NCBI GenBank assembly: GCA_030637745.1
Contig: DAOWFX010000093.1
Coordinates: 1 to 28,018 of the forward strand
Reading direction: 5' to 3'
Source: JAGLOK01 sp023139005
Lineage (GTDB): Bacteria; Bacillota; Clostridia; Christensenellales; UMGS416
DNA length: 28,018 bases
Positions 1 through 6,436 of this stretch are shown one piece after another. The notes below the pieces were generated by a model that made no database searches, was not told where the DNA came from, and saw only the letters and a list, made by a program, of their open reading frames with translations. The translations under genes and the position numbers were made by a program. Positions within the stretch are counted from its first letter, which is position 1, and each line of letters starts with the position of its first letter.

Positions 1-702
1 AAATGGTTTTGCGGATTTGGATTAACTGAAAAAACACCGAAATACAGCTTGTTTTGCAGGGTTCGGACACGGATAGGATGCAATAGAATATCAAAAATAT
101 TCGATGAAGTAAGAAGACAGTTAAAAACAAAAGGATACATGAACGAAGTCTTTACAGTAGTTGATGCAACAGCCCTAATTAGCAAATTCAATCTATGGGA
201 AGAAAGAGACAAGAGCATAAAAGAAGGTTACGATAAGCTCAATAATACCAATATTTCAAAGTATTCAGCTGATAAAGACGCCAAAATCGGAGCAAAGGGA
301 ACAAATAAGTTTTGGTATGGATTCAAAAAACACGCAAGTGTTGACACTCAAAGCGGAATGATTAACAAGGTCGCTGTAACCCCTGCTAATATTACAGATG
401 CAGATGGCATGAAGCATGTATGTCCAAGTAGTGGCATGGTTATTGCAGATAAAGCATACATCGGTTCTATAAAAATGATACGCTATAAAGGTGCTCATCC
501 AGCTGTTATACTCCGCAACAATATGAAAGATAAAAACAGAGAAAAGGACAAATGGTTGACTGCAATACGCAGTCCTTATGAAAGAATATTTTCCAAGCAG
601 ACTAAGCACGTTAGATACAGAGGTATTGCCAAAAATCAATTTACTGAATTCATGTACGCTATGAGTTTTAATTTTAGACGACTGTTGGTGCTTGAGCAAT
701 AG
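1..702 (+). CDS. IS5-family DDE transposase, 5' end missing
   Basis: This is the catalytic and C-terminal part of an IS5-type transposase, which cuts and rejoins the element's ends. The frame reads through from base 1 (KWFCGFGLTEKTP), so the TTG at 49 is not a real start and the gene begins upstream of the window. All three catalytic acidic positions appear intact: D in VVDATALIS, D in IADKAYIGS, and E in SPYERIFSKQ, followed by the usual KHVRYRG and C-terminal arginine-rich tail. About 233 residues are visible; IS5-group enzymes are commonly 300-350. No frameshift or internal stop is seen, so the copy may be active if its left end is intact. It ends at TAG, with the inverted-repeat end about 135 bases downstream. 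Confidence 0.85.
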   Translation, partial: KWFCGFGLTEKTPKYSLFCRVRTRIGCNRISKIFDEVRRQLKTKGYMNEVFTVVDATALISKFNLWEERDKSIKEGYDKLNNTNISKYSADKDAKIGAKGTNKFWYGFKKHASVDTQSGMINKVAVTPANITDADGMKHVCPSSGMVIADKAYIGSIKMIRYKGAHPAVILRNNMKDKNREKDKWLTAIRSPYERIFSKQTKHVRYRGIAKNQFTEFMYAMSFNFRRLLVLEQ

Positions 703-838
703 CCTATGGCAGAAGTCTGCTCAAAATTGAATATTACCCACAATTTGTGGTGCTTTTGTTTGGATTTATGGTGTTTTAAAAGAAAACCTCGTCAATTTAT
801 GGATATCTTTAAGAATTATGGTGTTGTTCAACAGCCCC
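1..838 (+). mobile_element. IS5-family insertion sequence, right part (left end outside window)
   Basis: The transposase frame is open from the first base, so the left end lies before the window. After the transposase stop there are about 135 bases of noncoding tail. They finish at a GTTGTTCAACAGCCCC end, whose complement (GGGGCTGTTGAACAAC) is a typical IS5-type terminal inverted repeat. I place the right boundary at about base 838. The matching left repeat and the target duplication cannot be checked here. The AT-rich sequence after 838 holds the promoter of the next gene and shows no IS character. Confidence 0.75.
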
Positions 839-894
839 ATATTAGTTGGACAATTGATAGTTTTTAAACACATAGTAATACTTATTGTAAAAAG

Positions 895-923
895 TCGACA
901 AATACTAATAAATATTGTAAAAT
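895..923 (+). promoter_or_regulatory. Probable sigma-A promoter for the 960-2972 gene
   Basis: A TCGACA -35 box (895-900) and a TGTAAAAT extended -10 region (TAAAAT at 918-923) are separated by 17 bases. They sit about 37 bases before the start codon and just outside the IS right end. The gene therefore appears to have its own promoter rather than depending on IS read-through. Confidence 0.5.
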
Positions 924-959
924 GATAGAAGCAAATTTATGGGATTGAGAGGGTAATAA

Positions 960-2972
960 ATGGTTTATATCGGTGCATTTTGCATACTAATAGTATTATC
1001 ATTATTTTTTAAACTATATATAAAATTCAAGATGGAAGAGGCACTATTTGCATCTATGGGCATGATAATAGCAGTATTGACAGTCTTTGGAATATTTGGC
1101 GTGATGCATATTGGTCAATATTTTCTTTACCTGTTGGCGTTCACAAGTTTACTATTTACTATTAGCTATTTAATAAAAGTAAAATGGAAAATTGATGTTG
1201 CTGAAATAATTACACCTGGATTTGTTATCATATCATTATCTTTTATCATGTATATGATTATGACTAAGGGTAACATCTTATATATTTGGGATGAAGCATC
1301 TCTTTACGGAACAGCAGCACATTCTATGGATGTTACAAATACTATTAGTAACGGTGGAAGTGTAACTGTGTTTACATACTTCTTTACAGAACTTATTGGG
1401 TATTCAGAACATACACTGCTTGTAAGTAGATGGTTATTTATATGGATTTGTGTTGCATTGCCTTTATCGAATGTTAAATGGAAGAAGTGGTACATGGCTG
1501 CTATTTATGCTGTATTTGCATTTGGTATAATAACACTTATTGATCCAGAAACTAAATATCTAATGGATGCACCTATTGGAATAATCGCGGGAAGCAGTAT
1601 TGCATATCTTGCGGTATTAAAAAATAATAGCCGAAATACAATATTGACATTGACCTGCGTTTTAACATATACGTTAAAAGATAATATAGGGCTAATATTG
1701 CTAGCGTTCATATTAATGTTTTATGTTGTATATTATTGTATCGAATTGTATAAAAACCAATGGAAGCTCAGCAAGAAAAACATCATTAATACAAGCATTT
1801 TTATTGTATCTATAAGCGCAACTATTCTTGTTCGACAAATATTTATGAGATTTGAATTGATAAAGGACATTGACCAAATCAAACCATATTTGCCTATTAT
1901 TATAACTATAGTGCTAGGTGTAATTGGGTTTATAGTAAGTTGGTTTTTATGGCTTCATAAAATTTTCAAAAAACATATTACAGACAAAGTCAACCTGTCC
2001 CCACAATTGAAAAAAATATTAAAAATTGCTGCACTCACAATTACTCCGATGGCATTTTTTACAGTTGCATATAAAGGAGTATGGAGGATATTGTACTCTT
2101 TGAGTATGGAGCTTCAGCAAGATTTTATATATGCCCTCAATCAATACTATGGTAGAAAATATTTTGGATTTACATTGTGGCAGCTTGCTTTGATGTTATT
2201 AATTATGACAGTATTTTGTACGCTAACTATTATTAGAAAAGAGCGCAGGTCATCATTTGTTGCACAATCACTATCTATAGTGGTGATGATAATTATTTAT
2301 GGGTTTGTTATATCGTTGTTGTTTATAAAACAATATCATTATTTTCTTGTAAACCATGATATGATGGGCCTCGAACGATACATGGGCTCGCTACTAATCA
2401 TGATAAGTGTATGGCTGATGTCGATAGTATTTACGACGAATAATACCTTTATAGATGATAAAAAGCAGATTATTGCAGCAATGGCAGTCAGCTTACTATT
2501 AGTTCGAATGATGCCATTGCCGGGTGAAACTATGTTTTCGCTTATAAGTAATTCGAATATGATAGCAAATAAGTATAAAGTACGCCCAGAAATCGCAGAA
2601 CATACTAAAATTGTAAATGAAAATACTCCCGAAGATGCTACTATTCTCATAATTGCAATTGACGATGAAAATGCAACAATAAATCATCGCGCTTGGAGAT
2701 ATTGGATGTTTTATGAAACAGCACCTAGAGCTTTGCCTGGTATTATTACATCAATAAAAAACAAAGATGATGATGGGTTGATTTCACAAGAAGATTTGAT
2801 TAAACAAATAGGACATTATGATTATGTGTATATAGGAAATGCTAATGATGAGTTTTATACTAATTATGGGGACCTCTTTGATACAAATGAGATATTCAAA
2901 ACAAAAGCACTTTTCAAAAATAATCCGGGAGAGATGCCGCAGTTGACATTGGTTAGCCATGTAACAGATTAA
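960..2972 (+). CDS. Large polytopic membrane protein, GT-C glycosyltransferase-like
   Basis: The 670-residue protein has about 12-14 hydrophobic segments over residues 1-530, followed by a soluble C-terminal domain of about 130 residues. The first large loop carries ILYIWDEASLYGTAAHSM (near residue 110). An acidic WDE motif between early membrane segments resembles the catalytic loop of GT-C glycosyltransferases, which move sugars from polyprenyl-phosphate carriers at the outer membrane face. The start ATG follows a GAGAGGG ribosome-binding site at 946-952. The gene stands alone: the IS lies 122 bases upstream and no partner follows on the same strand. The sequence is very AT-rich. A role in surface polysaccharide or teichoic-acid glycosylation is inference; it could also be a polymerase or flippase-like protein. 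I recognise the architecture, not the individual family. Confidence 0.6.
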   Translation: MVYIGAFCILIVLSLFFKLYIKFKMEEALFASMGMIIAVLTVFGIFGVMHIGQYFLYLLAFTSLLFTISYLIKVKWKIDVAEIITPGFVIISLSFIMYMIMTKGNILYIWDEASLYGTAAHSMDVTNTISNGGSVTVFTYFFTELIGYSEHTLLVSRWLFIWICVALPLSNVKWKKWYMAAIYAVFAFGIITLIDPETKYLMDAPIGIIAGSSIAYLAVLKNNSRNTILTLTCVLTYTLKDNIGLILLAFILMFYVVYYCIELYKNQWKLSKKNIINTSIFIVSISATILVRQIFMRFELIKDIDQIKPYLPIIITIVLGVIGFIVSWFLWLHKIFKKHITDKVNLSPQLKKILKIAALTITPMAFFTVAYKGVWRILYSLSMELQQDFIYALNQYYGRKYFGFTLWQLALMLLIMTVFCTLTIIRKERRSSFVAQSLSIVVMIIIYGFVISLLFIKQYHYFLVNHDMMGLERYMGSLLIMISVWLMSIVFTTNNTFIDDKKQIIAAMAVSLLLVRMMPLPGETMFSLISNSNMIANKYKVRPEIAEHTKIVNENTPEDATILIIAIDDENATINHRAWRYWMFYETAPRALPGIITSIKNKDDDGLISQEDLIKQIGHYDYVYIGNANDEFYTNYGDLFDTNEIFKTKALFKNNPGEMPQLTLVSHVTD

Positions 2973-3150
2973 ATATCTATTGTAAAAATAATTAAGCCAA
3001 CATTGTAAGAATGGAATTCCAAATTATATAAGACTTGCATTTTGTGAGATAGCGAATTCAAACAGTAGGCTCTTATCACTACGAAACTGACACAAATATA
3101 TCGGTCTTTAATTATTTGATTATCCACACCCCATCTACTACAATAAACAT

Positions 3151-4035
3151 ATGATAAAACAAATCCAAGCCAAAACAGCATTTTCAACCTTTCAAAACCC
3201 GGAGTACTGGTTTGGATGCTGATATAATATAAATCCATACAGAGGCTGTGAGCACCACTGTATCTATTGCGACTCCAGAAGTGAGTGTTACCATGTGGAG
3301 CACTTTGATGATGTGGTGGAAGCCAAGGTTAATCTACCAAATCTATTGCGTAATGAACTTGCAAAAAAAAAGAACAAAGGCGTCATGGGGTTTGGTGCGA
3401 TGAGTGATCCATGGACGAAAGCAGAGCGCAAGATGAGACTGACAAGGCAGTGTCTTGAGGTGCTAAATGATTTTTCATGGCCGGTGCACTTGACCACCAA
3501 AAGCGATCTGTGTCTTGATGATATTGAACTTCTCTCAGAGCTTGCAAAGAGAAATTACTGTTGCGTCAACTTTACGCTTACCACCACAGATGATGTGTTG
3601 GCAAAAATCATCGAACCCAACGCACCGCTTCCATCGCAACGCATTAGTGCCATGAAACAGTTGCATGAAGCAGGGATAAAAGTGGGAACCATTATGACAC
3701 CTGTACTCCCCTTTATCGAAGATAATGAGGATAACATACTACAAGTAATCCGTGGAACCCACAAAGCAAGTGGTACATTTTGCATCGGATTTATCGGGAT
3801 GACCATGCGTGATCGTCAACGTGTATACTTTTACAACGCACTTGACAAGCACTTTCCCGGTATCCGCAGACGATATGAAAAAGCTTATGGAGACAACTAT
3901 AGCTGTTCACCACCGGATCATCAGAAACTGACTCAAATTGCACGCAATGAGTGTAATAAACTCGGATTGATATTTGATATGAAAGACTTTTCTTTTCCTG
4001 GTAAAGATACAAGCCATCAAACCAGCTTTTTATAG
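3151..4035 (+). pseudogene. SPL-like radical SAM protein interrupted by an in-frame TGA
   Basis: The reading frame starts at ATG 3151 (MIKQIQAKTAFSTFQNPEYW) and matches the N-terminus of radical SAM proteins related to spore photoproduct lyase. At codon 24 (3220-3222) it meets TGA. After it the family sequence resumes in the same frame: YNINPYRGC, then the 4Fe-4S motif CEHHCIYC (cysteines at 3247, 3259, 3268), DSRSECY, and later MGFGAMSDPW, TKSDL, MTPVLPFIEDNEDNI and a normal end at TAG. No ATG, GTG or TTG lies in frame between the TGA and the cysteine motif, and starting at the GTG at 3295 would lose the cluster. No clear ribosome-binding site precedes 3151. The gene is probably inactivated, perhaps by CGA to TGA, since the rest is undamaged. 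Read-through or a sequencing error remain possible. Function if intact: a radical SAM reaction of unknown substrate. Confidence 0.75.
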
Positions 4036-4125
4036 ATGAAATAGATATTCATACAATATATATTATTAATTCTAATTAAAACAAACTAAATCAGAAACGT
4101 TTATAGTTTCATATTACAACCTTCC

Positions 4126-4139
4126 TGCTCCGCAGAGCA
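4126..4139. other. Repeat copy 1, hairpin A (TGCTC/GAGCA)
   Basis: A 5-bp stem TGCTC/GAGCA closes a 4-base CGCA loop. The same hairpin recurs at 4272-4285 (loop CGAA) and 4418-4431 (loop CGCA). The stem is unchanged in all three copies although the flanks differ. Confidence 0.7.
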
Positions 4140-4166
4140 CATTAACTAATTCACATTGCAAAATAG

Positions 4167-4191
4167 AACTTCTGGATATGTGCCAGAAGTT
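4167..4191. other. Repeat copy 1, hairpin B (AACTTCTGG/CCAGAAGTT)
   Basis: A perfect 9-bp stem with a 7-base loop ATATGTG. The equivalent hairpins at 4313-4337 and 4461-4481 have CCGG/CCGG at the stem top and ACATGCG loops. The inner TGG/CCA pair of copy 1 is replaced by CGG/CCG in copies 2 and 3, which is a paired (compensatory) change. Copy 2 carries one C-A mismatch. Confidence 0.7.
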
Positions 4192-4516
4192 ACTTTAAGT
4201 TCTTTCGTTTGTGCTTTGAAAGTGCGAGTTGTAAAAGCAAAAACATTTCTAATTTCTCGTAATAATTTCCTTGCTCCGAAGAGCACATATATAAACTCAC
4301 GGAGTAAAACAAAACTCCCGGACATGCGCCGGAAGTTTCAACATATGCTATTTATTATACTTAATTAGCACGAATTGTAAAATCATAAATATTACTGTTT
4401 TCTCGCAATAATCTCTCTGCTCCGCAGAGCACGTATATAAATTCATAGAGTAAAGCAAAACTTCCGGACATGCGCCGGAAGCTTCAATATATGTTATTTA
4501 TTGTGCTCGGTAAGCG

Positions 4517-4560
4517 CGAATTGAAAAAAAGCACGAGAGAATCGAGTTTTTCACAATTCG
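4517..4560. other. Imperfect hairpin at end of the repeat array
   Basis: CGAATTG (4517-4523) pairs with CAATTCG (4554-4560). The stem is extended by AAAAA/TTTTT with a two-base CA bulge. It begins at the point where a fourth repeat unit would start. It may help end transcripts arriving from either side. Confidence 0.4.
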
Positions 4561-4568
4561 TAAGACAA

Positions 4569-4597
4569 TCGATTCAAATTCACTTTATTTGAATCGA
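4569..4597 (-). terminator. Strong hairpin after the TM2 gene, likely transcription end
   Basis: A perfect 11-bp stem TCGATTCAAAT/ATTTGAATCGA with a 7-base loop lies three bases beyond the TM2 stop codon. No clean U-run follows on the minus strand, so it may be an RNA 3'-end stabiliser rather than a classical intrinsic terminator. Confidence 0.5.
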
Positions 4598-4600
4598 CTC

Positions 4601-4828
4601 CTACCACTTCTTCACAAACGCCCGACTATGATCGGTAAATGACCCCGTGATAATCATAATAATGTCTATGATCCAACCGATACCTAGGAGTCCGCCGGTA
4701 CATAGATAGAGTATTCCGGTACCAATTTTCCCGGAGTAAAAGCGATGGATGCCAAACTCGCCGAGAAAGATACACAGAAGTAGTGTGATCGTTCTTGAGT
4801 TAGGAGATATCCGCATTACATTCGTCAT
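4601..4828 (-). CDS. TM2 domain membrane protein
   Basis: The 75-residue protein matches the TM2 family. It has two hydrophobic segments (about residues 13-28 and 38-62) joined by the hallmark loop EFGIHRFYSGKIGTGILYL, and then a DII segment ending the second helix. The family's function is unknown. It often appears as a small membrane module next to signalling or solenoid-like domains. The start ATG is one base past the stop of the upstream solenoid gene, with AAGGAAG as ribosome-binding site inside that gene's end, so the two are translationally coupled. It is the last gene of the DUF2089 cassette and is followed by a strong hairpin. A role as membrane anchor or partner for the solenoid protein is inference from the context. 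Confidence 0.85.
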   Translation of the reverse strand: MTNVMRISPNSRTITLLLCIFLGEFGIHRFYSGKIGTGILYLCTGGLLGIGWIIDIIMIITGSFTDHSRAFVKKW

Positions 4829-4829
4829 T

Positions 4830-5462
4830 TTAACTTCCTTTCTTTTGGGATTTGTTTCCCAATATTCGTCCTTGAACTTTACCTAATATAGAGCCATGCA
4901 CAGTTCCATGCACATCCCCTTTTATGACACCCAGTACAGATCCTTGCACATCACCATGCACAGAACCTTTGACAACGCCCAGTACTGACTGCACATCACC
5001 TTCGATGTCACCTTTGACAGAGCCCATTACAGAACCTTTGACATCGCCCTTAACGTTGCCGTGAACTGCACCAATGATATTACCATCGATAGATCCTTCA
5101 ACGTCACCATATACAGAGCCAACGAGGTTTCCTAGTATGGAGCCATGTACCGTCCCATTAACACGAGCTTTGAGGTCTCCGTGATAGTCCCCTTCGATAT
5201 CCTCGTCGATGACATGGTTTTCGTTCCAAGAATTTTTCACATCGTGAAAGGTATCTTCTATACCTTCTCCTAGTTTTGAAAATGCAGCTCCAAATGAGGT
5301 CCAGAAGTTTTGATTGCCACCGTCGCCGTAGGAGCGCTCTCCTTCGGGCGGTTTAACATCATCCATATCAATACCCAGTTCTTTGAGATTTGCGCGTGCT
5401 TCGTCCTCAGTTATTTTTTCTTCTTTGTACTCATTGAGTATGTCCATTATTTTTTGATCCAT
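4830..5462 (-). CDS. SHOCT-like helix plus GxVx solenoid protein
   Basis: The 210-residue protein has two parts. Residues 1-33 (MDQKIMDILNEYKEEKITED...) look like a short SHOCT/YvlB_N-type oligomerisation helix. From about residue 75 to 205 the sequence is almost pure G-x-[VI]-x repeats (GSVYGDVEGSIDGNIIGAVHGNVKGDV), which predicts a beta-solenoid similar in style to bactofilin or other polymer-forming proteins. The middle (residues 40-75) is acidic with an FWTSFGAAFSKLGEGIEDTFHDV amphipathic stretch. I choose the ATG at 5462, not an earlier in-frame ATG inside the DUF2089 gene, because GTGAGG sits correctly before it and the helix begins there. No signal peptide or membrane segment is present. 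The downstream TM2 protein could supply membrane attachment. Function unknown; a filament or scaffold role is inference. Confidence 0.75.
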   Translation of the reverse strand: MDQKIMDILNEYKEEKITEDEARANLKELGIDMDDVKPPEGERSYGDGGNQNFWTSFGAAFSKLGEGIEDTFHDVKNSWNENHVIDEDIEGDYHGDLKARVNGTVHGSILGNLVGSVYGDVEGSIDGNIIGAVHGNVKGDVKGSVMGSVKGDIEGDVQSVLGVVKGSVHGDVQGSVLGVIKGDVHGTVHGSILGKVQGRILGNKSQKKGS

Positions 5463-5472
5463 TATTTTTACC

Positions 5473-5835
5473 TCACTTTTTCTTTGAAGCCAGTATTTTC
5501 GCTGCTTCTTCAATAGTTATTTCGCCGGATTTTACCTTTTCTAAGATATCGTCTTCACTATCCATATATAGTCCCATTGTTTTTAATGCGTTATCTAAAC
5601 GACTTTTGACTGTAGGATAGGAGATACCAAGTTGTTTACCTGTGTTTTGGATGTTGCCACGATTGCTTAAAAATGCAGTGATGAAAAGCAATTGCTTTTC
5701 ATCAAGGTTTGAAAACGCACCAGTGCTAAAGTTGCCTTCAAGCTTTGTTCCACATGATGAGCAACGAAGCTGAGACACCACATAGTTTCCGCTGCATACG
5801 GGGCAATCATCGGGAATCGGGTAGGTTTTTGCCAT
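5473..5835 (-). CDS. DUF2089 family zinc-ribbon/HTH protein
   Basis: The 120-residue protein has a zinc-ribbon at the N-terminus (C11-P-V-C14 and C25-S-S-C28). A helix-turn-helix follows, resembling sigma-70 region 4 or LuxR-type DNA-binding helices (LLFITAFLSNRGNIQNTGKQLGISYPTVKSRL, about residues 49-80). At the end is a short C-terminal helix, ILEKVKSGEITIEEAAKIL. This is the DUF2089 layout; the family is treated as probable transcriptional regulators. The C-terminal helix closely resembles the N-terminal helix of the next gene's product, hinting that the two proteins associate. The start ATG follows AAGGAGG at 5844-5850. It is the first gene of a minus-strand cassette with the solenoid and TM2 genes and is divergent from the GntR operon. 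Confidence 0.85.
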   Translation of the reverse strand: MAKTYPIPDDCPVCSGNYVVSQLRCSSCGTKLEGNFSTGAFSNLDEKQLLFITAFLSNRGNIQNTGKQLGISYPTVKSRLDNALKTMGLYMDSEDDILEKVKSGEITIEEAAKILASKKK

Positions 5836-5868
5836 AGTGTATTCCTCCTTATTGGGCTTTCTAAGTAC

Positions 5869-5896
5869 ATTATATCAAATATCTTAATAAAAACAA
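5869..5896 (-). promoter_or_regulatory. Promoter for the DUF2089 cassette
   Basis: On the minus strand TTGTTT (5891-5896) and TATAAT (5869-5874) are spaced by 16 bases. They lie about 34 bases upstream of the DUF2089 start codon. The perfect -10 box makes this a convincing promoter. Confidence 0.6.
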
Positions 5897-5928
5897 GGGA
5901 AAACATTGAAATAATTAATATCAAATCA

Positions 5929-5953
5929 AACATTAATAAACATATATAATGTT
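5929..5953. promoter_or_regulatory. Inverted repeat AACATTA/TAATGTT between divergent promoters
   Basis: A perfect 7-bp inverted repeat with an 11-base spacer lies between the two divergent promoters. It could be a binding site for a regulator such as the DUF2089 protein. No direct evidence supports that, and the region is very AT-rich. Confidence 0.3.
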
Positions 5954-5993
5954 CACAACATATTATATTAATATAGTTTAGGTAGAAGAGAAC

Positions 5994-6022
5994 TTGCAAA
6001 AACAGTGCAACTGTTATATTAT
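5994..6022 (+). promoter_or_regulatory. Promoter of the GntR operon
   Basis: TTGCAA (5994-5999) and TATTAT (6017-6022) are separated by exactly 17 bases and sit about 28 bases before the GntR start codon. The -10 box lies inside a palindromic operator. Confidence 0.6.
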
Positions 6023-6033
6023 AACTATAACAG
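6011..6033. promoter_or_regulatory. Palindromic operator of the YtrA-type regulator
   Basis: Half-sites CTGTTATA and TATAACAG form a perfect 8-bp inverted repeat with a 7-base centre. It overlaps the -10 box and the expected transcription start. Its position just upstream of a GntR/YtrA gene is typical of an autorepression site. The binding protein is inferred. Confidence 0.65.
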
Positions 6034-6049
6034 TCAGAAGGGGAATGGA

Positions 6050-6436
6050 ATGATTATTAAATTATTATTAGATAGTGATATACCGCTATACCAACAACTC
6101 AAAGATAAGATTGTGTACGCTATCGCAACAGGTGAAGTCAAACAAGGAGAGCAACTACCTTCAGTACGACAGCTATCCTCCAGCCTTTCAATCAATCTAC
6201 ATACCGTGAATAAAGCATATACACAGCTTTCTGTTGAAGGTTTTGTAACGATACTCAAAGGACGCGGCGTACTAGTGAACACAAAAGATATGTATGCTGC
6301 AAGCGATAACGATCGAAAGAAGATCTTTGAGCAAATTCAAACCATATGTGCAGAGGCAAAGTGTCGCTCATTAGATGCTGATGAAATAATAAATATGTGC
6401 AACAAAGCATATACAACACTAAAAGGAGACAATTAA
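6050..6436 (+). CDS. GntR family transcriptional regulator, YtrA subfamily
   Basis: The 128-residue protein has the N-terminal winged helix of GntR regulators (IPLYQQLKDKIVYAIATGEVKQGEQLPSVRQLSSSLSINLHTVNKAYTQLSVEGFV, about residues 10-70). Only a short C-terminal helical tail follows, which is the length and layout of the YtrA subfamily. These proteins usually repress small membrane or ABC-transporter operons in response to envelope stress. I choose the ATG at 6050 (MIIKLLLDSDIPLYQ) because AGAAGGGG precedes it and because an earlier in-frame ATG would place the promoter's -10 box inside the gene. It overlaps the next gene by one base at TAATG, so translation is coupled. The palindrome at 6011-6033 probably makes it autoregulated. 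Confidence 0.85.
   Translation: MIIKLLLDSDIPLYQQLKDKIVYAIATGEVKQGEQLPSVRQLSSSLSINLHTVNKAYTQLSVEGFVTILKGRGVLVNTKDMYAASDNDRKKIFEQIQTICAEAKCRSLDADEIINMCNKAYTTLKGDN

Larger units (their letters stand above)
4077..4514. repeat. Three tandem 146-bp repeats with two conserved hairpins each
   Basis: Copies run 4077-4222, 4223-4368 and 4369-4514. Equivalent landmarks are exactly 146 bases apart: the TGCTC-loop-GAGCA hairpin at 4126, 4272 and 4418, and the CTTCYGG hairpin region at 4167, 4313 and 4459. Copies 2 and 3 are about 80% alike. Copy 1 is much more diverged except at the hairpins. The next unit starts (CGAATTG at 4517) but is not completed. A 146-base period is not a multiple of three, so this is not a protein repeat. 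The array lies between convergent genes and fills most of the 4036-4600 gap. It could be a structured RNA array, a 3'-UTR processing or stability element, or an inactive intergenic repeat family. Confidence 0.8.

Noticed and set aside
3220..3260. Selenocysteine insertion at the TGA of the radical SAM gene
   Set aside because: The hairpin after the TGA is imperfect, has a 3-base loop and begins 18 bases away, unlike typical bacterial SECIS elements. Kept only as a test in the findings.
4156..4368. 70-residue ORF across the tandem repeats
   Set aside because: The 146-base period shifts frame between copies, no ribosome-binding site is present, and the conserved parts are hairpins, so it is not a protein gene.
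4126..4481. CRISPR array
   Set aside because: Repeats are 146 bases, imperfect along their length, and lack short repeat/unique spacer alternation. No cas genes are present.
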